Notes under the pieces: model-generated
Databases searched by the model: none
Seen by the model: the letters and a program-made list of their open reading frames with translations, nothing else
Told to the model about the DNA's origin: nothing
Position numbers and translations under genes: made by a program
Part shown: positions 47,801-58,189 of the stretch, piece after piece
Layout: each line of letters opens with the position of its first letter
Numbering within the stretch: position 1 is the first letter of the stretch
Source of the DNA: Eutypella sp. D-1
Taxonomy: Eukaryota > Ascomycota > Sordariomycetes > Xylariales > Diatrypaceae
NCBI GenBank assembly: GCA_023313575.1
Contig: JAJTTP010000038.1
Span: 1-64,000 of the forward strand
DNA length: 64,000 nt
Direction: 5' to 3'

Positions 47801-48106
47801 GGATGCACTGTGGACCTTAGACAGGGCGTTGATGAGTTCGATGTGAAGTTGCTTGGGATCTGACTTTTTTGGCTCTTCTGACTCTCCTTGCTCTTCTGAC
47901 TTCTTTGACTCGTCTGACTCGTCTGACTCGTCTGACTCGTCTGATTCCTCTGACTCTTCTGACTCTTCTGGCTCTCCCTGCTTCTCTGGCTCTCCCTGCC
48001 TTTCTGGCTCTCTTGGATTTGGATTCTTTGATGTTCTGCGGCTCCGGCGGCCCTGCGGGCGCCTCTGATCCCCCTTATCACCTTGTACCGTTTGCATGAG
48101 CCTCAC
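44834..48106 (-). CDS. Ulp1-like (C48) cysteine-protease domain protein, 1,090 residues
   Basis: Single open frame. Residues about 630-900 carry the Ulp1/SENP layout: CLNDNVIDTYISAYI (substrate-groove start), PVCHQNHW (His763), AVWDSW (Asp834) and DCGIYMC (Cys895), giving an intact His-Asp-Cys triad. The oxyanion Gln, normally six residues before Cys, is Ser here; a Gln sits at minus eight. The family cleaves SUMO or related modifiers, mainly in the nucleus; related domains also occur in mobile elements and in lineage-specific fungal proteins. The N-terminus is disordered: basic, then a Glu/Ser/Asp run (46-80), a Gln-Glu run (about 385-410), an Ala-Ser run (about 534-562) and Pro-rich parts. 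The C-terminus is helical, with basic nuclear-signal-like clusters (RRAEDD, KRRKLEDK). Activity is likely but unproven; substrate unknown. Confidence 0.8.
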   Translation of the reverse strand: MRLMQTVQGDKGDQRRPQGRRSRRTSKNPNPREPERQGEPEKQGEPEESEESEESDESDESDESDESKKSEEQGESEEPKKSDPKQLHIELINALSKVHSASEGRDEAEQQLSKNWVALVKTFENNFSRLEPKLRPPLFPIWVQQEHHEGDDRRRRRVSLPRDTLITILAHRFRNISPTIKSGPTTKSAPLKGYETNLRTHEASIKAVLKAIDLPHRTPADLDYACIPALYFGSQVLGSDRSLANIRRSVEERKKQEKRPGQGCAVLNDVYKEAVEHRAKRLKRRKNNQGAYGRYVRNFTGLVEQFQKGHLAFKPSDIKKTIPPGEGEASQEKPVEEVVVMVQSRPLSQSQSLSQPQPQRRRNSRRLDAEAGARARAGAGEQEQEKKQEQEQEQEQEQEQEQEQEQEEEGEGEGENQEQGQRLDETDGEIGRGGDPFSQQQLDDHSVLATPGRPGPIFDHDISQQYPAPVGEPNDDFFQLELFGEETDLAMSSPHAPPAESSLKPPHPPPHPPPSQLSLPSLPSLPSRMSRMSPSASASASASASASPSPSPSALPSALPSASTSATSPALVISNNSLPNSTTTNPTPIHNLSSRPSAISTTLSMTTPEMQSDMISSQDVAIYLSSNLTSTDVELVRNKMCLNDNVIDTYISAYIRRLCFRINPERPEYLAWRDSAFKGRVTTAYEQYKTSTSPKQVTANVEGRQVDGQKGIVPTTATNPDVMNAVTFKRPLPPPLRMRQTHTNKRMDRSTKFMQIPVCHQNHWSTYIIRIFPISCTTTMPTMQEQGPRQEQDHEQQRRAENPAAAPGEAVREGPANPRNPATKQISVLIAVWDSWQAHTLQQHHDILLALAWHTACELDSIHNEKEVVVDNFHFSFELPTGNRIVQDSKNITDCGIYMCFHAAAFYHQPDCFWEGRHFDTDAVDSSLAEGKGKYAGEGRQGCDAAVDQGTNGRSYPSPPTTDEIFSALPSTGAFDLAREREKMERALQGQAATIRLMKQLVQVRTDAFKHDEEATWLLMHAAQQKRQQSRDPDAASNRHGFNLVADIQRTAARQAKRRAEDDVTMCDIKRRKLEDKLEILPSVIKHLGA
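46420..46503 (-). repeat. GATGCC/GATGCT hexamer repeat in the Ulp1-like gene
   Basis: In-frame hexamer array encoding the Ala-Ser run. The minus-strand gene frame keeps low-complexity sequence in all registers, which produces shadow ORFs on plus. Confidence 0.8.
46876..46975 (-). repeat. CTTGCT hexamer repeat in the Ulp1-like gene
   Basis: About a dozen CTTGCT units (plus strand) encode the Gln-Glu run on minus. Units of 6 bp keep frame. Confidence 0.85.
47865..48000 (-). repeat. Acidic Ser/Glu/Asp-encoding repeat
   Basis: Repeated GACTCGTCT and GACTCTTCT units (plus strand) encode the N-terminal ESEESDESDE-like run of the Ulp1-like protein. Confidence 0.85.
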
Positions 48107-48479
48107 CGTCTGCTCCGTTTGCTATGTACTATGTATGTTTCTCTCCAAAGCCCTTCTGGTTTTACTAGTTAGTTACAGCTCACCGAATTGAAACTATTAA
48201 CTATTATCCTCTCCTAATGATTTACATGATCGGGGGGATTGGGGGGGGGGGGGGGGGATGGGGGGGGTGGTAGTGATGGTGTAGAGTTGAGAGTTAAGTT
48301 GGGAGTTGAGCAGGATTGGATCGGATCGGATCAGATGTGAGGTGGTATACGCACATCTATGATGTTAGATGTCTTAGTATGTTTGCCAGGTTAGCAGATG
48401 ACTGGATGATGGGTATGGTTTGGGTTTTCCTTCATGATGGAAGATAGAAGATGAAAAATGAAAAATGAAAACGAAACCT

Positions 48480-49570
48480 AGGAAGAGGTACATACATACC
48501 TAGGTACATATCTACCTAGGTAGGTATATACATACATGCGTACATACATTGCACCTGCCGTTTTTTCTTTGGAGGTATATACCCAGGTGCCTGGGCAGGT
48601 GCAATCAATCCGGGGTACATAGATATGGTGTAATTTATTCCACCCGACGTTCCTTCTTATATACCTAGGTATATATGTATGTATATACCTGTATACATAC
48701 ATACCTATATAGGTAATAATAGTACCTACCTAGGTATATGTAGGTATCTACATATATACATAAATATCCAGGTACCTACCTTTATTACTTACCTACATAT
48801 GTACCTAGGTATATAGGTACTTAAGCAGTATTCGATCGATACCTACCTAGGTAGGTATCGAGAGCTCTGGGTAAGCCTGGAGAGCTTTAGGTACACTGGG
48901 ACCCTGATACTCTGGCTGGTGCGTTGATCCCTACCTGGGTACCTAGGTAGGTATATACTAAGATGAAGATGGGGAAGTTGGAACAGATCCCCGGGAGATC
49001 CCCGGGCCATGGAAGGTTCCTACCTACCTAGGTAGGATTACACCTACCTAAAGGTACGTATATATCATAATCTGCAATCTGCAGCCATCCAAGATTACCT
49101 CGGGAGTCTGATCTAAGATTACCTTCTATATTTAGGTACCTAGCCTATGTAGGTACTTAAATACCTCCCTAAACCCTGTAGGTACCGGCAGGCTGGTACA
49201 TGAGTACCTTGGTATATAGGGCAGAATATAGGGCAGAATATAGGGCAGAATATAGGGCAGAATATAGGGCAGTATGTAAGGCAGGATAGGATAACGACAA
49301 GATGTATTTCTCACCAATCAAATGACACCTACTTACCTACTTACTAAGTACCTAGGCAAGTACCTAGGGTAAGTGCCTAACATATGTAGGTACGTAGGTA
49401 CGTAGGCCTACGTAGGTATCATCCATCTCTTTCACTTCCTGATACAGGTATAACCGAAATCCCTTACTTTTTATCACTAACACCAGCACCAGCATTAACA
49501 AGCCTGCTTGCCTGTTTGCCTGTTTACCTGCTTGCCTGCTTATTAAATACTTACCTACCTAGGTAGGTAC
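48480..49570. repeat. Dense TACCTAGGTA palindromic repeat field
   Basis: ACCTACCTAGGTAGGT, ACCTAGGTAC and similar self-complementary words recur with irregular spacing, for example at 48,498, 48,515, 48,845, 48,937, 49,021, 49,350 and 49,557. The same motif is sparse elsewhere in the window. Confidence 0.85.
49213..49275. repeat. 12-bp minisatellite
   Basis: Five near-perfect copies of GAATATAGGGCA, decaying at the right end. Confidence 0.92.
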
Positions 49571-50035
49571 TGAACTATTTTCATTGCCACCTGGTTGCCA
49601 CCTTATCACCTTCCCGCCGCTTTGTTATTTGGTGTCTCTCCCTTATCTCCCACACTCCAGGAGATAATAATGCTGAAAGCATTACTCAATTGATGTTATC
49701 AAAGGCGTAGAGAGATTGTACATGGTTTCCAGTTCGCTGTTCAGTACATACATGTACCTAGGTCCTTAGATGGAATTCGTACCTGCCAATCTGCCCTACC
49801 CCACTTTACCCCCCACCCACACCAATATACCCCGCCCCGGGCCACCACCCTGTCTTAAAAGATATTCCGACCTGCAGTAGCCCCTCAGACCCTGTAACTA
49901 ACTCCTCCTCCTCCTCCTCTTCCGCCTTAGTTGCTCCCCCCCAACCCCCCAACCCCCTCTCGCCCCCCCTTACCCCCCCGTACCCCCTTCACCCCCTCCA
50001 TCCCCTCCCGGCCAGCCCCTCTCCTGCCCGCCCCA

Positions 50036-50098
50036 TTGCTCCCCGCCCTTACCCGTTGCGCCCCGCCCTTACCCGTTACGCCCCGCCCTTATCGGTTT
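50036..50098. repeat. 20-bp minisatellite, C-rich
   Basis: Three copies of CCCCGCCCTTACCCGTTGCG with small changes, ending a long C-rich run. Confidence 0.88.
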
Positions 50099-50757
50099 TG
50101 GCCGCCCTTTAACACAAGTACCTTGATACGTTAAGAAATCAAGCCATTTGTATATAAGAGGCCAAAAGGGTGGATATGGTTACATTCATTATTATGAAAT
50201 TAATTCCAGAAAAAAGATAGATGAAGTTATATTCATTTTAATCCGCAATCGTTCCAATTATATAATATCTAGTTGCATCGGTATACCATACCCTGAGCAC
50301 AGTTATATAGATATAAATAGGGACGATTTTACACTTTTTGTCATGGGGATTTCAGGACAAAAATGACATTAGTATAAGTTCTCGGCTTGTAGCCAGGTAC
50401 TTCGGTACGAAGGTACTTATACACCCGGACGTTATAGGGTGCATGCACCTACCAGCAGTCCACTTTACATATCCACTTCCCTGTAAGCACGGTTACGTAG
50501 TGAAGTACCTGATCGCGTACCGCCTGACCGCCTCCCTACCCCCTGAATACCCAGGTACCTTACCTGCTGATACTCTGATGCTGTATCCATACTCTCTCTC
50601 TGGCTTTGTTTCTATGTATTGGCCGTTCTTAAACCTGGAAGACTGGAAGAATCCACTGACTGCGTAGTTGTCCCAGGTTGATCATGTTCATGTCGTTGCA
50701 ACTTGCAACTTTGGTTTTCATATCTGTGGTGGTGATCTGTGATCGTCCGGAATCCAT

Positions 50758-50808
50758 GGATGTCGACGTCGATGTTGATGTCGATGTCGATGTCAATGTC
50801 GATGTCTG
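50758..50808. repeat. (GATGTC)n microsatellite
   Basis: Eight or so GATGTC-like hexamers with single-base variants. An open frame across it on minus (50,629-50,955) is mostly Ser-Thr repeat and is not called a gene. Confidence 0.88.
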
Positions 50809-51129
50809 CATATCATTCCAACGGCTCACACAGTAGCCGAGACCATCCTGTGACGTGTCAGGCTTTGAAACACGCAGGCCGATACAATTTCTCTGCTTAG
50901 GTAGCTTGCAAACGGTTATATTGCGGAATACGTCAGGGTGGGTGGGAAAATACATTCTTGCGGTCTAATATGCTGTCTCTCCTCTCCATGCACTCCATGC
51001 ACTCTATGCTCTTCGTGCTCTTCACGCTCTTCATGCTCCTTATCCTGTAATCGCTGTGCGTCCTACCTACCCCCCTCCTTCTCCCCATAGCTCTGTGGCA
51101 TTTACACTTGGGCCTTGAGCTTCGTGCCC

Positions 51130-51732
51130 TTATTGCTGGCCTTCAAAGTACCACGACAGAAACCTCCAGCCCCCCACAGCACCAGCAGATACCAACGCAG
51201 GAACAAGTTGGTTGAGCGACAAGTTGCCTTCCTCGGCATCTGCGGGTTCTTCATGGTTATGGTCGACGTTGCCCCCGGCAGCACCGACATTGCCCCCGGA
51301 AGCACCGACGTTGCCATCGGCGTTGCCACCGATGTCAACCTCCTCGGAACCCTGGTCTGGGACTCCGCTCATATTGACGTCCTCTTGAACAGACCCTGCT
51401 GCTTCCTGGACCTTATCACCATGATGATCGTTCTCGTCGAGAGTGTCATCGTTCTTTGCGCTGGTATCGAGGTCCGAACCCTCCTCACTCGTGGCTCTTC
51501 TTTTTGGTGTCTTTTTAGGGGGTCGCTGTTTCTTCACTCCCTCGCGTCTAGACGCGTTTTGGTTGCGACGGGTCTGCAGCAGACCCACATCAAGCTCTGC
51601 GAGCTCTTCTTCATTCAGTGTGTCTTGCCCGGCTTCTTGCATCATCATACGGCGTCGTTTGCCGTAAGGCATATATGCCCACTTTGTCAGAGACTGTCTC
51701 GCAGCTCGTTCCGGGTTGCTCCGTCTCTCCAT
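51130..51732 (-). CDS. Small basic/acidic protein, probably nuclear, unknown function
   Basis: 200 residues. The N-terminus is Arg-rich (MERRSNPERAARQSL) with YGKRRRMMMQ; a cluster KKQRPPKKTPKRR at 67-79 resembles a nuclear localisation signal. The middle is acidic, followed by a Gly-Asn-Val repeat at about 134-155 and a short hydrophobic C-terminal segment (NQLVPALVSAGAVGGW). The overlapping plus-strand frame of 214 residues is rated a shadow because its composition is less protein-like. It is on the same strand as the Ulp1-like gene, 3 kb upstream of it. I recognise no family. No homology search could be run, so its reality is only moderately sure. Confidence 0.5.
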   Translation of the reverse strand: MERRSNPERAARQSLTKWAYMPYGKRRRMMMQEAGQDTLNEEELAELDVGLLQTRRNQNASRREGVKKQRPPKKTPKRRATSEEGSDLDTSAKNDDTLDENDHHGDKVQEAAGSVQEDVNMSGVPDQGSEEVDIGGNADGNVGASGGNVGAAGGNVDHNHEEPADAEEGNLSLNQLVPALVSAGAVGGWRFLSWYFEGQQ

Positions 51733-52583
51733 TACTTTTCTTTACTGAAAGAAACTTGATCCTAGGGGTTAGCTAACGTTCTCGTCTGCGGCGCTGGTAA
51801 AAAAGGGTCTACTTGCTTGATGAAGAGCTGGGTCCTGGTGTTAATCCCTCGCTTGCTATCCGTTGCTGTGCGGAATGTGAAGAGTGTGAAGAAGGTCCTG
51901 TAGCGATAGGTATGGCACCGTGTCGGCAGAGAACTAGGCTGCTGGACGAAGAAAGCTGGAATGAATGCTAGATGGGGTGGGGTGAAGGAGATGGTGCTGC
52001 AGCGATAGGTGGGTGAGGAATATAGTACCAAGAAGGTTCGTTCGTTTGCAGTTGTGAATGAATCTGGGATGCGGTCAGTCTTTCCACACATTACATACGC
52101 AGCAAAACTGTCTTACCTGAGGATATTGCCACCTAAGGACAGAAAATGGATGTACCAACGGAAGAAAACACAGCCTTACTGACATGATATAGGACGATTT
52201 TGCTTTTAGGGGGTATTCTGCCCCAAGATCATACCATATTCCGCCTTCTACAACAAGAACAAACGTACTGAGACCGCCGTACCACTTTCAGCCTCGGGAT
52301 TAAGCTATCCCTAGTCATCTTATATCTAATAGGCTCGCAAGGCCTTTTGCTTCGGCTGCTAAGACAACTTCCATTCACAGTAAGTAACAACAGTTATGCG
52401 AAAGAGTTTTGCCTGGGATGCTCTGTGCTGCTGCCTTGGAGTGTCCAAATCATCAGCCGCTATAAACCTGACCATTTCTTCTCGTCCATCCTCCACTTCT
52501 CCCAGCTCATCTTAACTTAGCAGAGATTGCAACAACTTGACCACACTACCTAGGAGCGACGTATCACTGCAATCCCCTACACC
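51733..52583. promoter_or_regulatory. Divergent promoter region
   Basis: It lies between the minus-strand 200-residue gene and the plus-strand tail-anchored gene. A TATAAA at 52,461-52,466 lies about 120 bp before the ATG at 52,584, followed by a pyrimidine-rich stretch typical of fungal core promoters. The minus frame at 51,762-52,091 lacks protein-like character. Confidence 0.45.
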
Positions 52584-53272
52584 ATGCCTCGCCTCGTTGC
52601 TTCCCACAAGGACGCAAACAAGGCCAAGGCCAAGCTCAACAAGCCGTGCGAGAACATCAGCACTTCGGATGGTTCCTATGTTCCCTCTTCATCCTCATCC
52701 CTGAGTTCCATGTCATCCCCAAGTTCCATCGATTTACCTATCACATCTGATCGCCCCCCAAGCAAGTATCTACCGCCCTTGCCCTTGCTTGAGTCCATTT
52801 CGGAATCCTCTATCGAGAACAACACTTCAGCAAGCCCTCAGTCCGACACCGAGATGCCGATGTCGATGCCGACTCGGTTTCCCCCCCCCCCGACGGCGAC
52901 AGCAGCAGCTCATCGTCCCCCTATTGCCGTTACCCACGCCGACGCAACCTTCAGCGCCAGCGAGCGATTCAAGCTCAGAAAACGAATGCCGAGCCAACGA
53001 ATGACAAGCCAACGAATGACAAGCTTGGTTTCCCTTCTCTACTCACCAACTACGCTTGCGAGATCAGCAGGCAGCACGAGTTGGAGAACTATTACCATGT
53101 TCGCAAGCGAGAGCAGGATTCCCCCGCTGCTAGCGCCAGATTCCAGATGAGATGTCGCCAACTTCTGCTTGCACTTCTCATCGTCCTCGTCATCATCCTC
53201 GTCATCGTCCTACTGTGGCTCTGGTGGGCACGAATGACTGATACGTCCCGTCGCTATCTCATTGATGCCTGA
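52584..53272 (+). pseudogene. Tail-anchored membrane protein with poly-C frameshift
   Basis: The ATG has a strong context (CTACACCATGCC). The first frame gives a Ser-rich, disordered N-terminus up to an 11-base C run at 52881-52891. Past the run, the same frame turns Ser/Met-rich and lacks a membrane segment. The frame two bases over continues instead to a basic/polar region, then NYYHVRKREQ, and a strong hydrophobic helix (LLLALLIVLVIILVIVLLWL) just before the C-terminal ARMTDTSRRYLIDA and the stop at 53270-53272. A run of 12 (or 9) C would join them. This may be a base-calling or homopolymer error, a real inactivating slip, or a phase-variable tract. I infer a tail-anchored protein of about 229 residues. 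The function is unknown. Confidence 0.55.
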
Positions 53273-54095
53273 CTTATTTGAGTCAGACACCGATGGCTCC
53301 TGGGATTGGAGGATGATGTTGATTGACGATCGCGGCACGTGTCACTTGCACCACACGACGACTTGCACCGACGCAACATCTCACCTAATTACATCTGGCC
53401 TACAAACATTCGGCGAGGTTGGGTAGATTCTCCCCCCCCCCCCCCGTCCCTCCCTGGCTTCACTGTACATGACCTACCACATTCACTGAGCAATACTTCC
53501 CATATGAGCAGGGTCTAGACATTGGATGAATCTATTGGGAGGCTTCACGGATAGGGCGGTGGACAGTGTGGACAGTGTGGACAGTGTGACAGTGTGACAG
53601 TGTGGATAGTGTGGATAGCAGGGTCGCTTTTGTATCCAGTCACCCTGTGTTTTCAAAATGTTACCATGATTAAAATAGACTTAGACCGGCTACGTAAGTA
53701 AGCTGAACACCAACACGCAGCCCACATAATGGCAATAATAGTTTCGGTTACTCGATCTGGAGAATCTGATTTGATGTACTGACCGAAATGATTAATCCTG
53801 TTTATTCCGCGTAACATCATAAGGATATTGCTGGTAAACAGTGTAAAGACTATATGAACGGGGCGACGTAAACCGGCGCCAACTTACAAGGCTACAAGGC
53901 TACAAGACCATAGCTTAACGACGGATGGTTCACGCTGTGAATGATTCCTTCCAAGCTGTCTATCGAATCAAGCTGCATCTATTCTGCAGTGGGAGACCGC
54001 CCCTGTTGGTAAGTGAGGCTTCTATTCACGACGTGTCCTTGTCGAGGGACTACTCTGTCGCAAGTAAAGCGTGATGCAGGGAATGATGAATGTTC
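53273..54095. other. Intergenic, no gene seen
   Basis: It contains a 14-base C run (53,432-53,445) and a GTGGACA-type minisatellite. No ORF of interest. Confidence 0.5.
53559..53619. repeat. GTGTGGACA minisatellite
   Basis: About six copies of a 7-9 bp unit (GTGGACAGT, GTGACAGT, GTGGATAGT). Confidence 0.88.
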
Positions 54096-54208
54096 CGTTG
54101 AAATAGAGGATATGGCCTGATTAACTGGAAGGTTCAATTACTCTAGATAGGAGGAAGACATCCAGTATATACATGTGACGATGTCTCAGTCTTGACTGAA
54201 CTTCAATA
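54096..54208. mobile_element. Short LTR, third and most diverged copy
   Basis: GTTGAAATAGAGGATATGG through GTGACGATGTCTCAGTCTTG to AACTTCAATA aligns along its length with the 24,766 and 27,059 solo LTRs. The TG and CA ends are altered and no target duplication is clear. Confidence 0.75.
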
Positions 54209-56148
54209 TCCTCTCGGGCGTGTATGTGTGCCCAACTATGGGTTGTATCCAAGCAGCAACGGGAATATACATCACGATCCGCATTTCCATCCCTAGCTCA
54301 ACCCCTTTCCGCCCTAATCGACGTTCAAATCTGTCCCCTACAATCCTGCGTTCTGTACATGGAGACAGCCATATTGAATCAGACGAACTTCAAATTATCA
54401 GCAGCTCACAAGGCAAGAGACGCCACGCTATACAGCCGTTCCGTTTGATCCTAAAATATCAAGCGGCATCCGCCTAATGTCTGTGACCAGGTGAGGGAGG
54501 GGGGCCGGGGGTGAGTGGGCAATGGAACGCAGGGAAGTAGCTGTGCTTAGGGCCTTGACGGATATTAGTAAGTCATGCTGTAGCTTACTATCATGGGGTT
54601 GAGTACATGTAATTAGGGATATTGAGTTGTTGATTGATTTGCCTATGGAGGTATAAACATTGCAGTCGGCTTGAGGCCGACCTCCTACGCAACCTCGTTA
54701 ACGAGCTAACAGGAGACACAGCACGCATTTTACATCTTAGGCAAAATCTTTTTTTTTTTTTTTCAGTATTCACCGTCCCTGCAACCTACCCACTCCCAGT
54801 TGTCGCCGCTCGAGATAACCTGCCGTCTCGCAGTGCAGAGTACCCTTCAGAGCTTGTGAGGCACACGAAACGTCATCCCGAGGTAGCCCGCCGGTAGAGA
54901 TTGGCGCCTTTCAGGACGGAGTTAAGCACGGCCAGGTGCCACTCTGTTTCCCCCAATAGCTGCAGTACTGTTCGACTCAATCCTATTGGTTTCATGTCCT
55001 TTTAGGCACCCAAGTACATCCACTGTCCCAAACTGTCGGAACGGAGATCATTACAGATCATTACTTTACTAGCTAAGCCAGTCTGGCAAGTGGTCAGTAA
55101 CCGATTACATACATAGAAGAAGATGCCCAAAACATCACCTGCAGGCCTAGGAGGAGGCTAACGGTAAGACCTGGCATTGTATGTAGCAGGTTATCAAGTT
55201 GTCGAAGGTTACAGGAATTTAGCTGCACTGCAAGGTATCTTGGCCTCTTCACCAACAATCAGAGAGAGCTCCGGTTCGTCGACTCCTACGTAGATGCTGA
55301 TTGACGATTGGCACCTTTGAGCGGAGGCCAAGATGCGTATTACTTTCGTCCAGCATTGTAGCTTCTTGGAGACTGTAATCGAAACATGAGGCGTTGTTGA
55401 TAGCAAAGCCGTTGCTTCGTAGGTCGAAGGTTTTCTGCGAAGCCTATAAGTGTTAGAGGGTTTAAGCGCAGAGTGAAAGATAGTGGTTAAAGAGTCACTG
55501 TAGGGACGCTACAGTATAGGTAGAGGTCAAATAGTTATTAAACTCTGGCCCTCCATGAAAACTGTAAGGGATGAGGCCCCTTACTTATAGATAATCCTAC
55601 TCTATCGTAGCCCTCAGAGAAGGGGAAAGGGCGCTATTAGCGCCCCTGTCCCTTTGTAACGTGACAATAAGAGCGTACAAAGTCCTTTCAGCATCTCAGA
55701 TTCCGTCCCCCAACCACTCGAACCTTTACTTAATCCATACTTCCTATTCCTTACGGCCCTTCTCAAGCAACATCATACTTTGTTCTGCTCGAGAATCGAC
55801 CAATACTCAAGTTTCGTACTTATTAACACGATGGCTGAATGCGATTCTCACGCCGGTTGCAGCTCCTGGGCTACAAGTTCTGGGAGATATTGCGCGGCGC
55901 GCAAGTCGTCCTTTAATCCATGAACTCACTTAAATGTTGACTCTAGTCATATGTACGCAGATAAGGCGTTCGAAGCCTAGCAAAAACCTGCCACTGAGCA
56001 GATAAATGGTGGAGTGGAACTCTAGGTTTCCACCCACATGGTCCCGAGAAACGTAAATAAATAAGTAGTGGTTGATGTAGGGACGCTAACCCGTCTTGAT
56101 GTCTCGTTTGGATATCTGTCGTAACCAAAAATGGCATATATTTTGGGC
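54209..56148. other. Intergenic, no gene recognised
   Basis: Base composition is ordinary. Short frames exist but none shows a domain, repeat structure or signal peptide. A palindromic AGGGGCGC/GCGCCCCT-type pair lies near 55,625-55,650. Confidence 0.45.
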
Positions 56149-56820
56149 CTAAACGGGCCCTGCTACAGCTCTGGGAAATGGTCGGAAAACAAAGGAGTCT
56201 GCCCAACCTAGCCCCGGGTGCTCCCTTTTATAGGCGGCCAGTGTGTGCTCAAAAGGGCTCACACTGGTTGCGACACATGAATAAAACGAAAACCCTATGG
56301 GCACGGATGAGTACAATAAAGTGAGTGGGTGGGTGAGTGGGTGATCCAGGGCGTACTTCACATTGGTCTCCCCGAACATGAAACGCGATGATGGAGAGTC
56401 CACCAGGTGCTGCTCTCGTCGCCCAACTTAACGCAGCCCCCGCGGTTTAGTTGTGAGGTCAGAATCTTTGCATTCATGGCAGGCAGCGCGCTACCCAAGC
56501 CCTTCTGCAGGAGGGTTGATGTGAAAGCCGACTTGTATTTCTGATAATCTGCGGAGAACTCATCCATCACTCTGAAAGGAACTGACTTGCGCAGATCTGT
56601 CGAGTTATACAGTGTACGTTCGTGCGCCAGCAGGATAGCAGGATACGGTATCCCTTGGGGTTGCCGTGCTTAAGCTGCTCGTGTAGATCGACATGGATGG
56701 GACTATCCACAGCTTCCTAAAGATGTCCTGCTTTATATTAGGTGCGTGTCTCCTGGAGTTACTGGCGTTTAAGGCGGGAAAAACAGTTTTATACTCTAAC
56801 TGCACACTCGCGCTGGACAC
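56149..56820 (-). pseudogene. Possible broken gene, unrecognised
   Basis: Three consecutive minus-strand frames (56,605-56,820, 56,358-56,570, 56,149-56,403) read in order with protein-like composition, interrupted by stops and frame changes. I do not recognise a family. It may be an unrelated decayed repeat. Confidence 0.25.
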
Positions 56821-58189
56821 TTAGGCCCCACGGGGACTTCCACACACACATCGGTTTGGTTCAGACCATCACTCTACGCCCACTCAGGCGTTCGAACCTC
56901 ACACAGAGACGACCAAGTTCTGACACCAACCTCCAACTGGCCGCGAGGGAGACGCAGATAGACTGTCCGCTTGGACAAAGCGATTACGGGCTTAAGTTAC
57001 AGGATAGGTTATAGGATCATGTATTTAGCGTAAATAGGCCTAGCCCAGCACGGTCATATGCCCCATGGGAGGCTTTAGTAAAGGGCTGCTACGCACCCCT
57101 CCCACGCCGTGAAATACAATAACAACAACAAGGGTGCGTGTCTCCCACGCATTCCCGTCCTACCCATGGGTGGCCGTAAAAACTCGGTACTTCCGGACTT
57201 CGGACTCGAGGGGGTTAGTATACACTATTTTGGTGTAGCTCGCGAAGGTCTTCTTTTGCTTCCACTGATCGCCGGGGCCGGATGATGGCTGTAGGGTTTA
57301 CCGTGCTTAATAGGTTCATATTGCAGGACGTTGTTATAGCGACCCGTCTGCAGGGTGAGGCTGCATTGAATATGAGATTCGTCCAGCAACAGCTTCAATT
57401 ACCCACGGTCATCCTAAGTTGTCGCCCTCTCGTAGTGCGCTGTGAATTCCCCACGCCCGTCAACCCTACACGCCAAGCGAGCCGGTGCGTTCTGTTTCAG
57501 CACAACGTGTTAGATCTGCTGTGACATTAGGTAGGGGGAGGCGGACTTTGGGTCCAAGGTGTCGACGCTAAAAAAATCTCGGTCTGTCGTTCCCGACTGG
57601 CCAGCGCCCGATACGCCTCCTTTCCGACCGCTGCGTTGAAACCTGACAATGGTATCGCAATGCTGGCTAAAATACCGCGCCGGGGCGCCTCCACTCCGTA
57701 GCTCGATGGCAAGTTGCTCAGATCGTCCAGCCGACTCAGGCCTACGTGAAACCACTGTCGGGTAAGCATGGTGGGGAGGGGGGGGGGCGCTGGAACGGTG
57801 AGGCAGTCAGCGAGGAGCCGAAGTTTTCAGTACCCCATGTCTCCACCATCTGGAAACCATGCAAAAGCCACTCTACGTGGTCGTAGTGGTCGTTTTGGTA
57901 AGCGTGGCGGGCGGCGGACGACGTTTGCGCGACGCGGTCCCCCGTCACGGTCTGGGCGACACACTGGAGCGGGAACGGAAGCTTCGTTACGCAGGCATTC
58001 CTCGGAACTTACCATCGCAGTAGGATAAGAACGAGGACCAGTAAGTAAACATCGTTTCCGGCCCTACCCCATTCGACCACCGCTCGAAAAGGCCGGGCCG
58101 CTGCTGACCCGAGAGATTCACGTAAGGGACTGTCGAGAGTCCCGCCGATCCCAGCCCCGCCGGCGTACAAATCAGACACCCATCAAAGA
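56821..58189. other. Degenerate sequence, partly continuation of the downstream pseudogene
   Basis: Only short minus-strand frames, with a G-rich run near 57,776-57,787. From 57,800 to 58,190 some minus-strand fragments may be the C-terminal continuation of the Tc/SpvB-like pseudogene, but no frame holds. Confidence 0.3.

Larger units (their letters stand above)
48107..51129. other. 3-kb intergenic region rich in TACCTAGGTA palindromes
   Basis: A 17-base G run at 48,241-48,257 lies 135 bp upstream of the Ulp1-like start. From 48,480 to 49,560, dozens of TACC/GGTA words are arranged as short inverted repeats around CCTAGG. Short frames here are unconvincing. From 49,860 to 50,100 the strand is strongly C-rich. 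Confidence 0.6.

Noticed and set aside
50629..50955. 108-residue minus-strand ORF
   Set aside because: Much of it is the Ser-Thr translation of a GATGTC microsatellite and it lacks other support.
51115..51759. 214-residue plus-strand ORF
   Set aside because: It overlaps the 200-residue minus frame, which has a basic N-terminus, a nuclear-signal cluster and a defined acidic region. The plus frame starts in mid-sequence and lacks a good context.
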